The notes: generated by a model not told the origin, from the sequence alone. A stretch of DNA of 64,000 bases from Mycobacterium branderi (GCF_010728725.1 NZ_AP022606.1:4650001-4714000); one strand, 5' to 3'. Numbered from the stretch's first letter, positions 36,417-46,860 are shown. Made by a program: numbers and translations.

Positions 36417-37864
36417 CGTCGCACCGCCGGCATCCCCAAACCCACTCCCCGCGGGGCGCTTTCGTGGGCGTCACCCGCGCGGGTGCGGCGGTGGGCAACA
36501 AGCTGTCCGTCGGCGATCAGGTGGTGCGGCGCGGCGTCGGTCACCACGGTGGTGACGACGTCGCCGGGACGCACCAGGTTGGCGCCCGGCGCGAAGTGCA
36601 CCAGCCGGCCGTCGCGGGCGCGGCCGCTCATCCGCGCGGTGCGCTCGTCCTTGCGGCCCTTTCCGGTGGCGACCAGCAGCTCGACGGTGCGCCCGATCTG
36701 CGCGCGGTTCTCCTCGAGCGAGATCTGCTCCTGGAGCGCGACAAGCCGCTCGTAGCGCTCCTGCACCAGGGCCTTGGGCAGCTGCCCGTCAAGCTCGGCC
36801 GCCGGGGTGCCGGGACGCTTGGAGTACTGGAAGGTGAACGCGGCGGAGAACCGGGCCCGTCGCACTACGTCGAGCGTGGCCGCGAAGTCCTCCTCCGTTT
36901 CGCCGGGGAAGCCGACGATCAGGTCCGTGGTGATCGCGGCGTGCGGCATCGCCGCCCGGACCCGGTCAATGATGCCGAGGTAGCGCTCGGCGCGGTAGGA
37001 GCGCCGCATGGCCTTGAGCACCCGATCGGAGCCCGATTGCAGCGGCATGTGCAGGGCCGGGCAGACGTTCTGGGTTTGCGCCATTGCCTCGATGACGTCG
37101 TCGGTGAACTCGGCGGGATGCGGTGAGGTGAATCGCACCCGCTCCAGCCCGTCGACGCGTCCGCACTCGCGCAGCAGTTCGGCGAACGCGCCGCGGTTGC
37201 GTGGCAGGGCGGGGTCGGCGAACGAGACCCCGTACGCGTTGACGTTCTGGCCCAGCAGGGTGATCTCGAGCACGCCGTCGTCGACCAGGGATCGGATTTC
37301 GGCCAGGATGTCGGCCGGGCTGCGGTCCACCTCCTTGCCGCGCAGCGACGGGACGATGCAGAACGTGCAGCTGTTGTTGCAGCCGACCGAAATGGAAACC
37401 CAAGCAGCATAAGCGGATTCGCGGGCGGTGGGCAGGTTGGACGGGAACTCCTGCAGCGCCTCGGCGATCTCCACCTGCGCCGCCCGGTTGTGCCGGGCCC
37501 GGTCCAGCAGCGTGGGCAGCGACCCGATGTTGTGGGTGCCGAAGACGACGTCGACCCAGGGCGCCTTGCGCAGCACGCTATCGCGGTCCTTTTGCGCCAG
37601 GCAGCCGCCGACGGCGATCTGCATGTCCGGGTTGGTCCGCTTGCGCGGCGCCAGGTGGCTGAGGTTGCCGTAGAGCTTGTTGTCGGCGTTCTCGCGCACC
37701 GCGCAGGTGTTGAAGACGACCACGTCGGCGTCGGCGCCGTCGGGCGCTTTTCGGTAACCGGCCGCCTCCAGCAGCCCGGCCAGCCGCTCGGAGTCGTGGA
37801 CGTTCATCTGGCAGCCGTAGGTGCGGACCTGGTAGGTCCGTCCTGCTAGCGCCGTCGAAGTCAC
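36413..37864 (-). CDS. miaB: tRNA-2-methylthio-N6-dimethylallyladenosine synthase MiaB
   Basis: A radical-SAM methylthiotransferase acting on A37 of tRNA after MiaA. The N-terminal UPF0004 domain supplies three Cys for the auxiliary cluster ([21 protein letters not shown]). The radical-SAM motif CNNSCTFC and the conserved [13 protein letters not shown] and [14 protein letters not shown] follow. A TRAM domain forms the C-terminus, with an extra tail of about 30 residues. The product is 483 residues. The GTG start is fixed by a TACCAT box exactly 6 nt upstream. Confidence 0.95.
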   Translation of the reverse strand: MTSTALAGRTYQVRTYGCQMNVHDSERLAGLLEAAGYRKAPDGADADVVVFNTCAVRENADNKLYGNLSHLAPRKRTNPDMQIAVGGCLAQKDRDSVLRKAPWVDVVFGTHNIGSLPTLLDRARHNRAAQVEIAEALQEFPSNLPTARESAYAAWVSISVGCNNSCTFCIVPSLRGKEVDRSPADILAEIRSLVDDGVLEITLLGQNVNAYGVSFADPALPRNRGAFAELLRECGRVDGLERVRFTSPHPAEFTDDVIEAMAQTQNVCPALHMPLQSGSDRVLKAMRRSYRAERYLGIIDRVRAAMPHAAITTDLIVGFPGETEEDFAATLDVVRRARFSAAFTFQYSKRPGTPAAELDGQLPKALVQERYERLVALQEQISLEENRAQIGRTVELLVATGKGRKDERTARMSGRARDGRLVHFAPGANLVRPGDVVTTVVTDAAPHHLIADGQLVAHRRTRAGDAHESAPRGVGLGMPAVRR

Positions 37865-37870
37865 GGGGCC

Positions 37871-37892
37871 ATGGTACGGCGACCAGTAATGT
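37871..37892. promoter_or_regulatory. Compact divergent leaderless promoters of miaB and gluA
   Basis: Minus strand: TACCAT (37876-37871), 6 nt to the miaB GTG at 37864. Plus strand: TAATGT (37887-37892), 8 nt to the gluA ATG at 37901. Only 10 bp separate the boxes and 36 bp the start codons, so the -35 region of each overlaps the other's start site. Confidence 0.5.
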
Positions 37893-37900
37893 CACAGCTC

Positions 37901-38647
<747 letters not shown>

Positions 38648-38656
38648 AAGGTCACC

Positions 38657-39445
38657 ATGCTGCGGCTCGTCGTGATTGCGCTGGCGGTCGTGGCGCTGGC
38701 CGCGGGGTGCGGGGGCGGACAGGGCGGCAAGCTCGTGGTCGGCGTGAAGTTCGACCAACCCGGGCTGGGACTGAAGAAACCCGACGGAACGATGAGCGGT
38801 TTCGACGTCGACGTGGCGCGCTACGTCGCCCGGCAGCTCGGCTACTCGGCCGACGACATCGTCTGGGTCGAAGCGCCGGCGGGTCAGCGCGAGATGCTGA
38901 TCCGCAACGGGCAGGTCGACTACGTCGTTGCCAACTACTCGATCACCGATGCCCGCAAGAAAAAGGTCAGCTTCGCTGGGCCGTATCTGATCGCCGGGCA
39001 GAGCTTGTTGGTGCGCACCGGCGAAACCGGGATCACCGGCCCAGAGTCACTGCAACACAACAAGAAGCTGTGCTCGGTCGCGGGTTCCACAGCGGCGCAG
39101 CTGATCAAGGACCGCTATCCCGGCGTTCAGTTGCAGCGCTACGACACGTATTCGGCCTGCATCGAAGCGTTGAAGAATGGGGCGGTCGACGCGGTGAGCA
39201 CTGACGACGTGATCCTTGCCGGCTTCGCCGCGCAGAGCCCCGGTGCCTTCAAGCTGGTCGGTAAGCCGTTTTCCACCGAGAAGTACGGAATCGGGTTGAA
39301 GAAGGACAACACGACGCTACGCAACAAGATCGACGACGCGATCGAGAAGATGGAGCTCGACGGGTCGTGGAAAGCCGCCTTCGAGAAGAACTTTGGAGAG
39401 TCCGGGCTTGCGGCGCCGAAGCCACCAACGGTCGATCGGTATTGA
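38657..39445 (+). CDS. gluB: Glutamate-type ABC transporter binding lipoprotein GluB
   Basis: A solute-binding protein of 262 residues, type 3 (SBP_bac_3) family. The signal peptide has a lipobox (LAAGC), so it is anchored to the outer face of the membrane. The ligand domain shows KFDQPGLGLKKPDGTMSGFDVDVARYVAR, NYSITDARKKKVSFAGPYL and VAGSTAAQLI. Two Cys (KLC, SAC) could form a disulfide. Ligand is presumed glutamate or a related amino acid from operon type. The spacing to gluA is 9 bp. Confidence 0.92.
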   Translation: MLRLVVIALAVVALAAGCGGGQGGKLVVGVKFDQPGLGLKKPDGTMSGFDVDVARYVARQLGYSADDIVWVEAPAGQREMLIRNGQVDYVVANYSITDARKKKVSFAGPYLIAGQSLLVRTGETGITGPESLQHNKKLCSVAGSTAAQLIKDRYPGVQLQRYDTYSACIEALKNGAVDAVSTDDVILAGFAAQSPGAFKLVGKPFSTEKYGIGLKKDNTTLRNKIDDAIEKMELDGSWKAAFEKNFGESGLAAPKPPTVDRY

Positions 39446-39447
39446 CC

Positions 39448-40122
39448 ATGTTCAACGAGTATCGCGAACAGATCTTTTCGGCGTTCTGGGTCACTGTGGA
39501 GTTGAGCGTGCTATCGGCTGTTGGCGCGCTGATTCTCGGCACTGGGCTGGCAGCGATGCGGCTGGCGCCGGTGCCGGCGCTGAACTGGATCGGCGCGGTC
39601 TACGTCAACCTGGTCCGCAACACGCCGCTGACGCTGATCATCCTGTTCTGCTCGTTTGGCTTGTCTCAGACACTGGGTGTGACGCTGGCCGATTCGGCGT
39701 CGCCGACATCGATCGACGACAGCGACTTCCGGCTGGCGGTGCTCGGATTCACCATCTACACCGCATCATTCGTGTGCGAGTCGGTGCGGTCCGGCGTCAA
39801 CACCGTGCCGCTGGGACAGGCAGAAGCAGCGCGGTCGCTGGGGTTGACGTTCAGCCAGAACCTGCGACTCATCTTGCTGCCGCAGGCTTTTCGTGCGGTC
39901 ATCGTGCCGCTGGGCTCGGTGCTGATCGCCTTGACGAAGAACACCACGATCGCTTCGGCGATCGGGGTGGGTGAGGCGGCGCTGCTGATGAAATCGATGA
40001 TCGAGAACACCGCAGCGCTGATCGAGGTGGGCGTCATCTTCGCGATCGGATTTCTCGTCCTGACGCTGCCGCTGGGACTGCTGTTCGGTTGGTTGGGCCG
40101 GCGTTGGGCGGTGGCGCGGTGA
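39448..40122 (+). CDS. gluC: Glutamate-type ABC transporter permease GluC
   Basis: A 224-residue inner-membrane permease of the HisMQ type with about five helices. LVRNTPLTLIILF and the EAA loop (EAARSLGLTFSQNLRLILLPQAFR) contact GluA. The ATG at 39448 begins 2 bp after the gluB stop; the longer open frame upstream is shadow. Its TGA overlaps the gluD GTG (GTGA). Confidence 0.92.
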   Translation: MFNEYREQIFSAFWVTVELSVLSAVGALILGTGLAAMRLAPVPALNWIGAVYVNLVRNTPLTLIILFCSFGLSQTLGVTLADSASPTSIDDSDFRLAVLGFTIYTASFVCESVRSGVNTVPLGQAEAARSLGLTFSQNLRLILLPQAFRAVIVPLGSVLIALTKNTTIASAIGVGEAALLMKSMIENTAALIEVGVIFAIGFLVLTLPLGLLFGWLGRRWAVAR

Positions 40123-41006
40123 CTGGCGCGTCGGTGCTGTTCGACGCGCCGGGCCCGCGCGGACGGCTCCGCAACAGGATGCTCTCGGTGGCCACCATTG
40201 TGGCTGCGGCGCTGCTGGTTTGGGTGGTGTATCACCGACTGGACGCCAAGGGGCAGTTCGAATCCGCGAAGTGGACGCCGTTTCTGACGGTGAACCTCTG
40301 GAAAACGTATGTGCTGCCGGGGGTTCGGGGCACGCTGATGGCGGCGGCCTGGTCGATCGTACTGGCAGTGGGCCTCGGCGTCGTGCTGGGCGTGGGCAGG
40401 TTGTCGACGGTCGCTGCGATCCGATGGCCGTGCGTGGTCGTGGTGGAGTTCTTCCGCGCTATCCCGGTGCTGATCCTGATGATCTTCGCCTACTTTTGCT
40501 ATGCGGCTTACGACGTCGTTCCGGGCCGGCAGCTGGCACTGGCCGGGGTGGTCACCGGGTTGACGCTGTACAACGGCGCGGTGATCGCCGAAATCGTGCG
40601 TGCCGGGGTGAATACGTTGCCGCGCGGCCAGTCTGAGGCGGCGGCGGCGCTCGGGTTGCGCTGGACCCAGACCATGCGCCTGGTGCTACTCCCCCAGGCC
40701 ATCACCGCGATGCTACCGGTGCTGATGTCACAACTGGTGGTGGTGCTCAAGGACACCGCGATCGGGTACCAGATCACGTTTGTCGAGATGGTGCGCCAGG
40801 GCACGGTGGTCGGCTCGCAGTACGGCAATTTCCTTCCCGCGCTTGCTGTTATCGCTGCGTTGATGATCACGGTGAACATGGCGCTGTCGGGCGTCGCATT
40901 CACGATCGAACAACGACTGCGCCGCACACGCCGTCCGCCGCTGGAGGCCGCAACGATCGAGCCGGAGGGCGCGCCCGGCGCCCCAGTGGTACAGGCGGCA
41001 GGCTAG
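40119..41006 (+). CDS. gluD: Glutamate-type ABC transporter permease GluD
   Basis: The second permease subunit, 295 residues, with an N-terminal helix, a periplasmic loop ([17 protein letters not shown]) and the HisMQ core. [14 protein letters not shown] and the EAA loop ([24 protein letters not shown]) are clear. The GTG at 40119 overlaps the gluC stop. The C-terminal tail is hydrophilic. Its stop shares CTAG with the recX stop from the other strand. Confidence 0.92.
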   Translation: MTGASVLFDAPGPRGRLRNRMLSVATIVAAALLVWVVYHRLDAKGQFESAKWTPFLTVNLWKTYVLPGVRGTLMAAAWSIVLAVGLGVVLGVGRLSTVAAIRWPCVVVVEFFRAIPVLILMIFAYFCYAAYDVVPGRQLALAGVVTGLTLYNGAVIAEIVRAGVNTLPRGQSEAAAALGLRWTQTMRLVLLPQAITAMLPVLMSQLVVVLKDTAIGYQITFVEMVRQGTVVGSQYGNFLPALAVIAALMITVNMALSGVAFTIEQRLRRTRRPPLEAATIEPEGAPGAPVVQAAG

Positions 41007-41536
41007 ACGCGTCGACGCTCCCGTTCGGCGGCCAACTCTGTGCTGACCACGTCGTAGGCCATGCTCTGGCTGTATCCGCGACGCGCCAGCATCGCCACCA
41101 GCCTGCGGGTGGCCCGGGCATCGTCGTCCTCATTGTTCAGCGACTCCCGACGCAACCTGGCCCTTATCAGCTGCTCGGCCCGGTCCCGCTCGGCGGCGGG
41201 TTTGATGCCGTCGAGCACCGCGGTGATCACGTCATTGTCGACGCCCTTGGTTCGTAGCTCAGCGGCCAAGGCCCGCTTACCTTTCCCGGCGTTTGTCCGG
41301 CGGGAATGCACCCATTGTTCGGCGAAGTCGACGTCGTCGATCAGGCCGACGTCGGCCAGGCGGTCCAGCACGCGGGTACTGACGTCGTCGGGGTATCCCC
41401 GTTTGGCGAGCTGGCTTTCGAGCTCTGCGCGGGTGCGCGACCGGGCGGTGAGCAGGCGCAGGCATAGCGCCCGCGCCTGCTCCTCGCGAGCCGGCGCCCC
41501 GTCAGAAGTCGACGGGGGCGGGCAGGACTTCGTCAT
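41003..41536 (-). CDS. recX: RecA regulator RecX
   Basis: A 177-residue RecX protein that inhibits or modulates RecA filaments. Three-helix repeats are visible: [51 protein letters not shown] and a C-terminal [21 protein letters not shown]. It starts inside recA (35-nt overlap), the arrangement known from mycobacteria, so the two are co-translated. Confidence 0.95.
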   Translation of the reverse strand: MTKSCPPPSTSDGAPAREEQARALCLRLLTARSRTRAELESQLAKRGYPDDVSTRVLDRLADVGLIDDVDFAEQWVHSRRTNAGKGKRALAAELRTKGVDNDVITAVLDGIKPAAERDRAEQLIRARLRRESLNNEDDDARATRRLVAMLARRGYSQSMAYDVVSTELAAERERRRV

Positions 41537-43634
41537 CGGTCACCACGGCGCCAATGCCGAGCTTTTCTTTGATCTTCTTCTCGATCTCAAGGGCCACTTC
41601 GGTGTTTTCCAGCAGGAAGTTCCGGGCGTTCTCCTTGCCCTGGCCGAGCTGCTCGCCCTCGTAGGTGAACCAGGAGCCGGACTTGCGGATGAAGCCCTGA
41701 TCCACACCCATGTCGATCAGCGAACCTTCCCGGCTGATGCCCCTGCCGTAGAGGATGTCAAACTCCGCCTGCTTGAACGGCGGGCTGACCTTGTTCTTGA
41801 CCACCTTGACCCGAGTGCGGTTACCGACCGCATCAGTGCCGTCCTTGAGCGTCTCAATTCGCCTGACGTCTAAGCGAACTGAGGCGTAGAACTTCAAAGC
41901 CTTTCCGCCCGTTGTCGTTTCAGGCGAGTTGTGCACCATGACACCGTCGACGAAGTAGTTGTGGTTGCCCTCGACCTCGATATCGAACCGATTCATCGAT
42001 CGGGTGTGCGGCTTGACATGGACGTCGAGAACGCGTGCCGGGACTAGCCGCTGCGCCGGTTCCACAAACTGTGGCGTCACGGTGCTTTGACCACGGAACC
42101 GCGGCAGCAGCTTGTACTCCATGGACGGCGCCATGTAGGGCGCCACCAATTCCTGGAACTTCGCCGTCGCTGCAGTGGAGAACACCAGCACCGCCTTCCC
42201 GGCCGCGCCGGATGACCGCAACCGCACGTCTAGCCCGTGAGTGTCACGCAGATAGTCACGCAACCGTAAGCGCGTGCCTTCAGTCATGGCTTCGACGCAG
42301 ATCTCGATACGGCCGCTGCCACCAGCGGTACGTTCTTGCAATCCCTTGGAACGCAAGGTGAACGCGCCGTCGTCCATGTACCAGATGGCCAGGGCCAGCG
42401 GAGTCAGCGCCTTGAGGTATTCCTCGGAGAAGAATTTCTTGCCGTCTCCCAGGTACACCGCGCGCTGCAACTCGGCGAGTTCAGCTAGCGGGGTGAAGTC
42501 GACGAAGCGTGCGCCCTTAGCGTTCTCGCGTATCGAGTGCCGGATGTTGCCCAGTAGACCGGCTTTCCACTGCAGGTACTCGGCCTGCTTGGCGCCGTGC
42601 CCCAATCGGAACCGGACGCCGTTGCGGTCGTGCCGGTTCGGCGACAGGTTTCCGTCGCCCATCAATGAGCCCAATACTACCTGGAATTGCTGATCGCTGA
42701 GTAGGTGCGGTTCGGTGGCCAGCACTCGATCACCGGTGTTGAGGTCACCGGCTTCGGTCCAACCGCTCGGCGTGCGAATGAGGTGATTGGGTGTCGCCGC
42801 GAACTGTGATTTGCCGTTGCCGCTTGACTTCTCGACGGTGAATTGCAGGAACTGCTCGGCAGGCCCGTTGTTGAACCAGTTCACCACCTTGCGCGGCACG
42901 ACTTTGTCGGCCACCGGATCGTAAGACAGCACCTCGACGTCCATTTTGTTGTTGACGATCTTGCCGATCTTCTCGGTACTGCCGTCGGCTAGGGTCACAC
43001 GGGTGGCATAGTTCATGCACCCGAACATCACACCGATTTTTTCCCGCAGCTGGTTGATGAAGATAGCAGTGGTACCCGAATTGTTCAGCGCGCCAGTCAT
43101 TTTCCGCAATGCTTGACTCATCAGCCGGGCCTGCAGGCCGACATGGCTGTCGCCCATCTCGCCTTCGATCTCGGCACGTGGCACCAGTGCGGCCACCGAG
43201 TCGATGACCAGGATGTCCAGTGCGCCGGAGCGGACCAGCATGTCGGCGATCTCCAGCGCCTGTTCCCCGGTGTCGGGCTGGGACACCAGCAGCGAGTCGG
43301 TGTCCACGCCGAGCTTCTTGGCGTACTCGGGGTCCAGCGCGTGCTCGGCGTCGATGAACGCCGCGATCCCGCCGGCGGCCTGCGCATTGGCCACCGCGTG
43401 CAGGGCGACGGTGGTCTTACCCGAGGATTCCGGGCCGTAGATCTCGATGATCCGGCCGCGTGGCAGGCCGCCGATGCCCAGAGCAACGTCCAGTGCAATC
43501 GACCCGGTCGGGATGACCGAGATCGGCTGGCGCACCTCGTCGCCGAGGCGCATCACTGAACCTTTGCCGTAATTCTTATCGATCTGGGCTATCGCCAGTT
43601 CGAGAGCTTTCTCGCGGTCAGGGACCTGTGCCAT
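41502..43634 (-). CDS. recA: RecA recombinase precursor with intein
   Basis: The homologous-recombination and SOS-activating ATPase, made as a 710-residue precursor. Extein residues 1-205 contain Walker A GPESSGKT (67-74) and IDSVAAL. Residues 206-569 are an intein. Residues 570-710 begin [12 protein letters not shown] and end [18 protein letters not shown]. Splicing would leave a 346-residue RecA. The insertion follows GVMFG, the site used in M. leprae; the M. tuberculosis site (before [10 protein letters not shown]) is empty. The ATG has AGGAGAAG upstream, and an SOS box lies further upstream. Confidence 0.97.
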   Translation of the reverse strand: MAQVPDREKALELAIAQIDKNYGKGSVMRLGDEVRQPISVIPTGSIALDVALGIGGLPRGRIIEIYGPESSGKTTVALHAVANAQAAGGIAAFIDAEHALDPEYAKKLGVDTDSLLVSQPDTGEQALEIADMLVRSGALDILVIDSVAALVPRAEIEGEMGDSHVGLQARLMSQALRKMTGALNNSGTTAIFINQLREKIGVMFGCMNYATRVTLADGSTEKIGKIVNNKMDVEVLSYDPVADKVVPRKVVNWFNNGPAEQFLQFTVEKSSGNGKSQFAATPNHLIRTPSGWTEAGDLNTGDRVLATEPHLLSDQQFQVVLGSLMGDGNLSPNRHDRNGVRFRLGHGAKQAEYLQWKAGLLGNIRHSIRENAKGARFVDFTPLAELAELQRAVYLGDGKKFFSEEYLKALTPLALAIWYMDDGAFTLRSKGLQERTAGGSGRIEICVEAMTEGTRLRLRDYLRDTHGLDVRLRSSGAAGKAVLVFSTAATAKFQELVAPYMAPSMEYKLLPRFRGQSTVTPQFVEPAQRLVPARVLDVHVKPHTRSMNRFDIEVEGNHNYFVDGVMVHNSPETTTGGKALKFYASVRLDVRRIETLKDGTDAVGNRTRVKVVKNKVSPPFKQAEFDILYGRGISREGSLIDMGVDQGFIRKSGSWFTYEGEQLGQGKENARNFLLENTEVALEIEKKIKEKLGIGAVVTDDEVLPAPVDF
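41928..43019 (-). mobile_element. RecA intein (M. leprae-type site) with LAGLIDADG endonuclease
   Basis: A 364-residue in-frame intein. Block A starts with Cys1 ([13 protein letters not shown]). Block B has the T-x-x-H motif ([11 protein letters not shown]). The two LAGLIDADG-like motifs are [10 protein letters not shown] (about 117-126) and [11 protein letters not shown] (about 210-220), each with its acidic residue. Block F is [16 protein letters not shown] and block G ends VHN before Ser+1. All residues needed for protein splicing and the catalytic acidic residues of a homing endonuclease are present, so both functions may be intact. Confidence 0.95.
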
Positions 43635-43754
43635 GTGCTTCTCCTGTAGTCGGTGTTCGGTTGACCGGTATCGGTCAATTGCCCATGACGCTAGAGAAGG
43701 GCACCGACAAGACGGCCTGACCAGCGTCGCAGCGTTCGAACAAGCCCCACAGTA

Positions 43755-43770
43755 ACGAACGTGTGTTCGA
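43755..43770. promoter_or_regulatory. SOS box upstream of recA
   Basis: On the minus strand TCGAACACACGTTCGT, one mismatch from TCGAAC-N4-GTTCGA, about 120 nt before the recA ATG. A second TTCGAA core lies near 43737. The 162-bp gap 43635-43796 is otherwise promoter region. Confidence 0.75.
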
Positions 43771-43796
43771 TGGCAAGGAGGCGCGCCGTACGCGCC

Positions 43797-44498
43797 TCAA
43801 GCGTCGGACGGCGGCGCCGCTCGGCGCCGGATATCGCTGAGGCTGTCGCGCAGCGCCTGCCACACCATCACCAGGCTGAAAGCAGCCGGCAGGTCACCCG
43901 GAATCACACCCGGCTCGTCGAGCTGGTCGCCGAGCGCGGTGATCGCAGCCTGGGCCAGCTCGACCAGATTAGGGTCGGTCACCTCCAGCGTGAGCCGGTC
44001 GTCGGCGACGCGGACAGTCATGTCGCGACGCCCCTCCTCCGCGGGCCCGTGCTCGGCCGGCGGTCCGCCCCGCAGCACGTCGAGGACGGCCGTGCGAACC
44101 CTCGACAAGTCCCCCACCTGCTCGACGAGGACTTGCGCGCCAACCCCGTCGGGCTCGTCGAGCAAACCGAGCAGGAGATGCTCAGTGCCGATGTACGGGT
44201 GATTCAACGCGAGCGCCTCACGCAGCGAGTGTTCCAACGTGCCTTTGCCGCTTGGCGTGAACGGGATGTGCCCGCTGATCTGTTCCGTGCCGGCACCGAC
44301 CCGGTCGATGACCGCTCGGCGAACCGAATCGGCCGAAACACCTAGCGACGCAAGCGCATGGGCGGCCACCGTGTCGGGACGGGCCAGCAACCCCAGCAGG
44401 AAGTGTTCGGTGCCGATGTGGTCGTGTTGCAGTTCGCGTGCCGCCTCCTGGGCTAGGACGACTGCGCGACGCGCCGCATCGGTGAATCGCTCGAACAC
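43797..44498 (-). CDS. Stand-alone Clp N-terminal domain protein
   Basis: A 233-residue protein consisting of the two Clp_N repeats (FTDAARRAVVLAQEAARELQHDHIGTEHFLLGLL and LEHSLREALALNHPYIGTEHLLLGLLDE) and a C-terminal region of about 90 residues. It has no AAA+ ATPase module. Such proteins resemble ClpC2-type decoys that bind ClpC ligands, adaptors or Clp-targeting antibiotics; that role is inference. Its GTG lies 23 bp after the PPE stop, suggesting an operon with the PE/PPE genes. No homologue sits here in M. tuberculosis, as I recall. Confidence 0.85.
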   Translation of the reverse strand: MFERFTDAARRAVVLAQEAARELQHDHIGTEHFLLGLLARPDTVAAHALASLGVSADSVRRAVIDRVGAGTEQISGHIPFTPSGKGTLEHSLREALALNHPYIGTEHLLLGLLDEPDGVGAQVLVEQVGDLSRVRTAVLDVLRGGPPAEHGPAEEGRRDMTVRVADDRLTLEVTDPNLVELAQAAITALGDQLDEPGVIPGDLPAAFSLVMVWQALRDSLSDIRRRAAPPSDA

Positions 44499-44521
44499 TC
44501 ACCCATCATGCCGTTACCGGA

Positions 44522-45694
44522 TCAGCCCACAACCGATTTCGGCATGACTGTGGGCTTGAAGCCGTACCGCGGCGCGCCGAAGCCGAACCCGCCGCGCCCG
44601 GCCGAAGCCACCGCCGGCATCCCCGCCGGCACGGCGGCCACCGGTGCAGTTTCCTCGGCGGCCGCCGCCCAACCGGTGCCGGCCAGCGTCGCCGACCCGG
44701 TGCCCGCCGGGGTGGCCGCCGACCAACTGGCCGGCACCGACAACCCACCGACCGAGGACGCCTGACCCAAACCCGCCGACACCGGCGCCCCGGCGAGGCC
44801 GGCGGCGCCCACCGGCCCCACGCTCCCCATCAGGACCGTTCCTCCCGACGCCTCGCCGGCACCCACGGCCATGGCAGCAGGCAGCGCATTTTCGGCCTTC
44901 GCAGCCCCGATGCCGCCCATGATGCCGCCGAACATGTTCCACGCCGCGATGTTTCCCGCCGCCTGGCTGTAGGTCTGGATGGTGTTCCAAATCCCGATGT
45001 TCTGCGTCGAGTTGATGAAATCCGACAGGAAACCACCGGACCCACCGGATCCCGCCAGCGGTGAGGCCATCCCTTGCACCGCGCTGGGCAACGTCGAGAC
45101 CAGTTGCGACAGCTGTGCCTGCGTGCCGGCGCCCGACACCGCGGCGGCCTGGCCCGCCAACCCGGCCGGGTTGGTGGTCGGCGCAGGAGCGGTCAACGGC
45201 TGCAGCACCCCGGCGCTCGCCGAGGAACCCGCGTAGCCATACATGGCGGCGGCGTCCTGGGCCCACATTTCGCCGTAGTGCGCCTCGGTTGCCGCGATTG
45301 CCGGGGTGTTCTGCCCGAGGAAGTTGGTGGCGACGAGTGCCGCCAGCTGCGCCCTGTTGGCGGCGATCACCGGTGGCGGCACCGTCATCGCGAACGCCGC
45401 CTCGAACGCTGCCGCCGACGCCGTGGCCTGCGCGGCCGCGTGCTCGGCGGCGGCAGCGGTGGTGTTCATCCATGCCACGTAAGGCGCGGCCGCAGCGGCC
45501 ATTGCCGCCGACGACGGACCCAGCCACTCCTCGCCGGTCAGCGCCGAAATCACCGACTCGTAGGACGCTGCCGTCGTAGCGAGTTCGGCGCCCAGCGCAT
45601 GCCACGCCGCAGCGACAGCCATCATCGGCCCCGCACCCGGGCCCGCATACATTCGCGCGGAGTTGACTTCCGGGGGTAAAGCTCCGAAATCCAT
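44522..45694 (-). CDS. PPE family protein, SVP subgroup
   Basis: A 390-residue PPE protein. The N-terminal PPE domain of about 175 residues starts [20 protein letters not shown], has the WxG turn EEWLGPSS, and conserved [33 protein letters not shown]. The C-terminal half is Gly/Ala-rich and carries GGLSVPASW (S at about 319), the SVP-subgroup motif. The final 95 residues nearly duplicate the end of the neighbouring PE. Export would be by a type VII system, probably ESX-5, with a PE partner. Confidence 0.93.
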   Translation of the reverse strand: MDFGALPPEVNSARMYAGPGAGPMMAVAAAWHALGAELATTAASYESVISALTGEEWLGPSSAAMAAAAAPYVAWMNTTAAAAEHAAAQATASAAAFEAAFAMTVPPPVIAANRAQLAALVATNFLGQNTPAIAATEAHYGEMWAQDAAAMYGYAGSSASAGVLQPLTAPAPTTNPAGLAGQAAAVSGAGTQAQLSQLVSTLPSAVQGMASPLAGSGGSGGFLSDFINSTQNIGIWNTIQTYSQAAGNIAAWNMFGGIMGGIGAAKAENALPAAMAVGAGEASGGTVLMGSVGPVGAAGLAGAPVSAGLGQASSVGGLSVPASWSAATPAGTGSATLAGTGWAAAAEETAPVAAVPAGMPAVASAGRGGFGFGAPRYGFKPTVMPKSVVG

Positions 45695-45727
45695 TTCGTG
45701 AAACCTGCTCTCTGATAACCGATTTGC

Positions 45728-46561
45728 CTAAACAACCGCCGGCTTGGGCATCACCGTGGGCTTGACGCCGTAGCGCGGCGCGCCGAAGCCGACACCCGCG
45801 CGCCCCGCGGAGGCCACCGCCGGCATACCGGCCGGCATGGTTGTCACCGGCGTGCTTTGCGGAGCGGCGGCGGTCCAGCCCGCGCCCGTCAACGTCGCAG
45901 GAGCCGTACTCGACGCAGCGGCCGCGCCGACCCAACTGGGCGGTACCGACAACCGGCCGATTGAGGACGCCTGGCCGACACCCGCCGCCACCGGCGCCCC
46001 GCCCATGCCGGCGGAGCCCCCGGCCACCGTGAGCACCGCTCCGCTCGGCCCGCTCGAACCGACGGCCCCGACGGCGCCGACCTCAGGGGCAGCTTCGCCC
46101 GGAGCGGAAAGCCCGGCGCTTCCGAACTCGAACAGATCCGACGCGGCGGAGCCGAAGTTGCCCGCCTGCATGGCGCCGATGATGCCGAGGTTGCTCATCG
46201 CGCTGGGAACGAGCCCGTACGGTCCGGATGCGGCGCCGGTGAACATACCGAGAAGTCCGCCAGGCCCGGCACCGGCCGCGTTGGCGGCCTCGGTGGCGCC
46301 GTACGAACCCGCGCTGGCGCCCAAGGTGTTGACAAACATCTCGTGAATCGCCGTGGCCTGGGCGCTGACCTGTTGGTAGAGGTTGCCGTAGGCGGAAAAC
46401 TGCGTCGCCTGCAGAGCCGACACCTCGTCGGCGGCCGCGGGAACCACAGCCGTGGTCGGAGCTGCCGCCGCCGCGTTCTGGGCGGCCATCGTGGAACCGA
46501 TCCCATGCAGGCTAGTGGCTGCAGCCATCAACGCCTCGGGCTGTGTGGTCACGAAAGACAT
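45728..46561 (-). CDS. PE family protein with a PPE-SVP-like C-terminus
   Basis: A 277-residue protein. Residues 1-100 are a canonical PE domain (MSFVTTQPEALMAAATSLHGIG, AADEVSALQATQFSAYGNLYQQVSAQATAIHEMFV), with the YxxxE secretion motif as YGATE. From about residue 180 it resembles the end of the adjacent PPE: VGQASSIGRLSVPPSW (205-210), TLTGAGWTAAAP and FGAPRYGVKPTVMPKP. The SVP motif is usually a PPE feature. The ATG has AGGAG upstream, inside the end of the previous PE gene. Confidence 0.92.
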   Translation of the reverse strand: MSFVTTQPEALMAAATSLHGIGSTMAAQNAAAAAPTTAVVPAAADEVSALQATQFSAYGNLYQQVSAQATAIHEMFVNTLGASAGSYGATEAANAAGAGPGGLLGMFTGAASGPYGLVPSAMSNLGIIGAMQAGNFGSAASDLFEFGSAGLSAPGEAAPEVGAVGAVGSSGPSGAVLTVAGGSAGMGGAPVAAGVGQASSIGRLSVPPSWVGAAAASSTAPATLTGAGWTAAAPQSTPVTTMPAGMPAVASAGRAGVGFGAPRYGVKPTVMPKPAVV

Positions 46562-46839
46562 GACTTCTCCTGTCTCAAAAGCGAGCTGGCTCCGGCCGAT
46601 ACGATCGCGGTGAACATCTGATGGATCGCCGCGGCCTGGTCGCTGATCGCCTGGTAACTTGTGCCGTGCAGGCCGAATTGCGTTGCCGTGAGCGCAGACA
46701 CCTCATCGGCCGCCGCGGGAATCAACCGGGTTGTCGGGATGGCCGCAGCGGCGTTTTCCGCAGCCATCGCCGAGCCGATTGCCTGTAAGGTGGCAGCTGC
46801 TGCTGCCAGTGTTTTCGGCTGAATTGTCGCCGAAGGCAT
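46549..46839 (-). CDS. Short PE family protein lacking the YxxxD/E motif
   Basis: A 96-residue PE protein. It matches the PE domain to about residue 86 (IQPKTLAAAAATLQAIGSAMAAENAAA, AADEVSALTATQFGLHGTSYQAISDQAAAIHQMFTAIVSAGAS). At the point where PE proteins continue with YxxxD/E it reads SLLRQEKSCLS and stops. The last 13 bases overlap the next PE gene and contain its ribosome-binding site. It may be a truncated or degenerate copy, or a coupled leader for the second PE. Confidence 0.8.
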   Translation of the reverse strand: MPSATIQPKTLAAAAATLQAIGSAMAAENAAAAIPTTRLIPAAADEVSALTATQFGLHGTSYQAISDQAAAIHQMFTAIVSAGASSLLRQEKSCLS

Positions 46840-46860
46840 AAAGCCCCCTCCTCAATGGTG

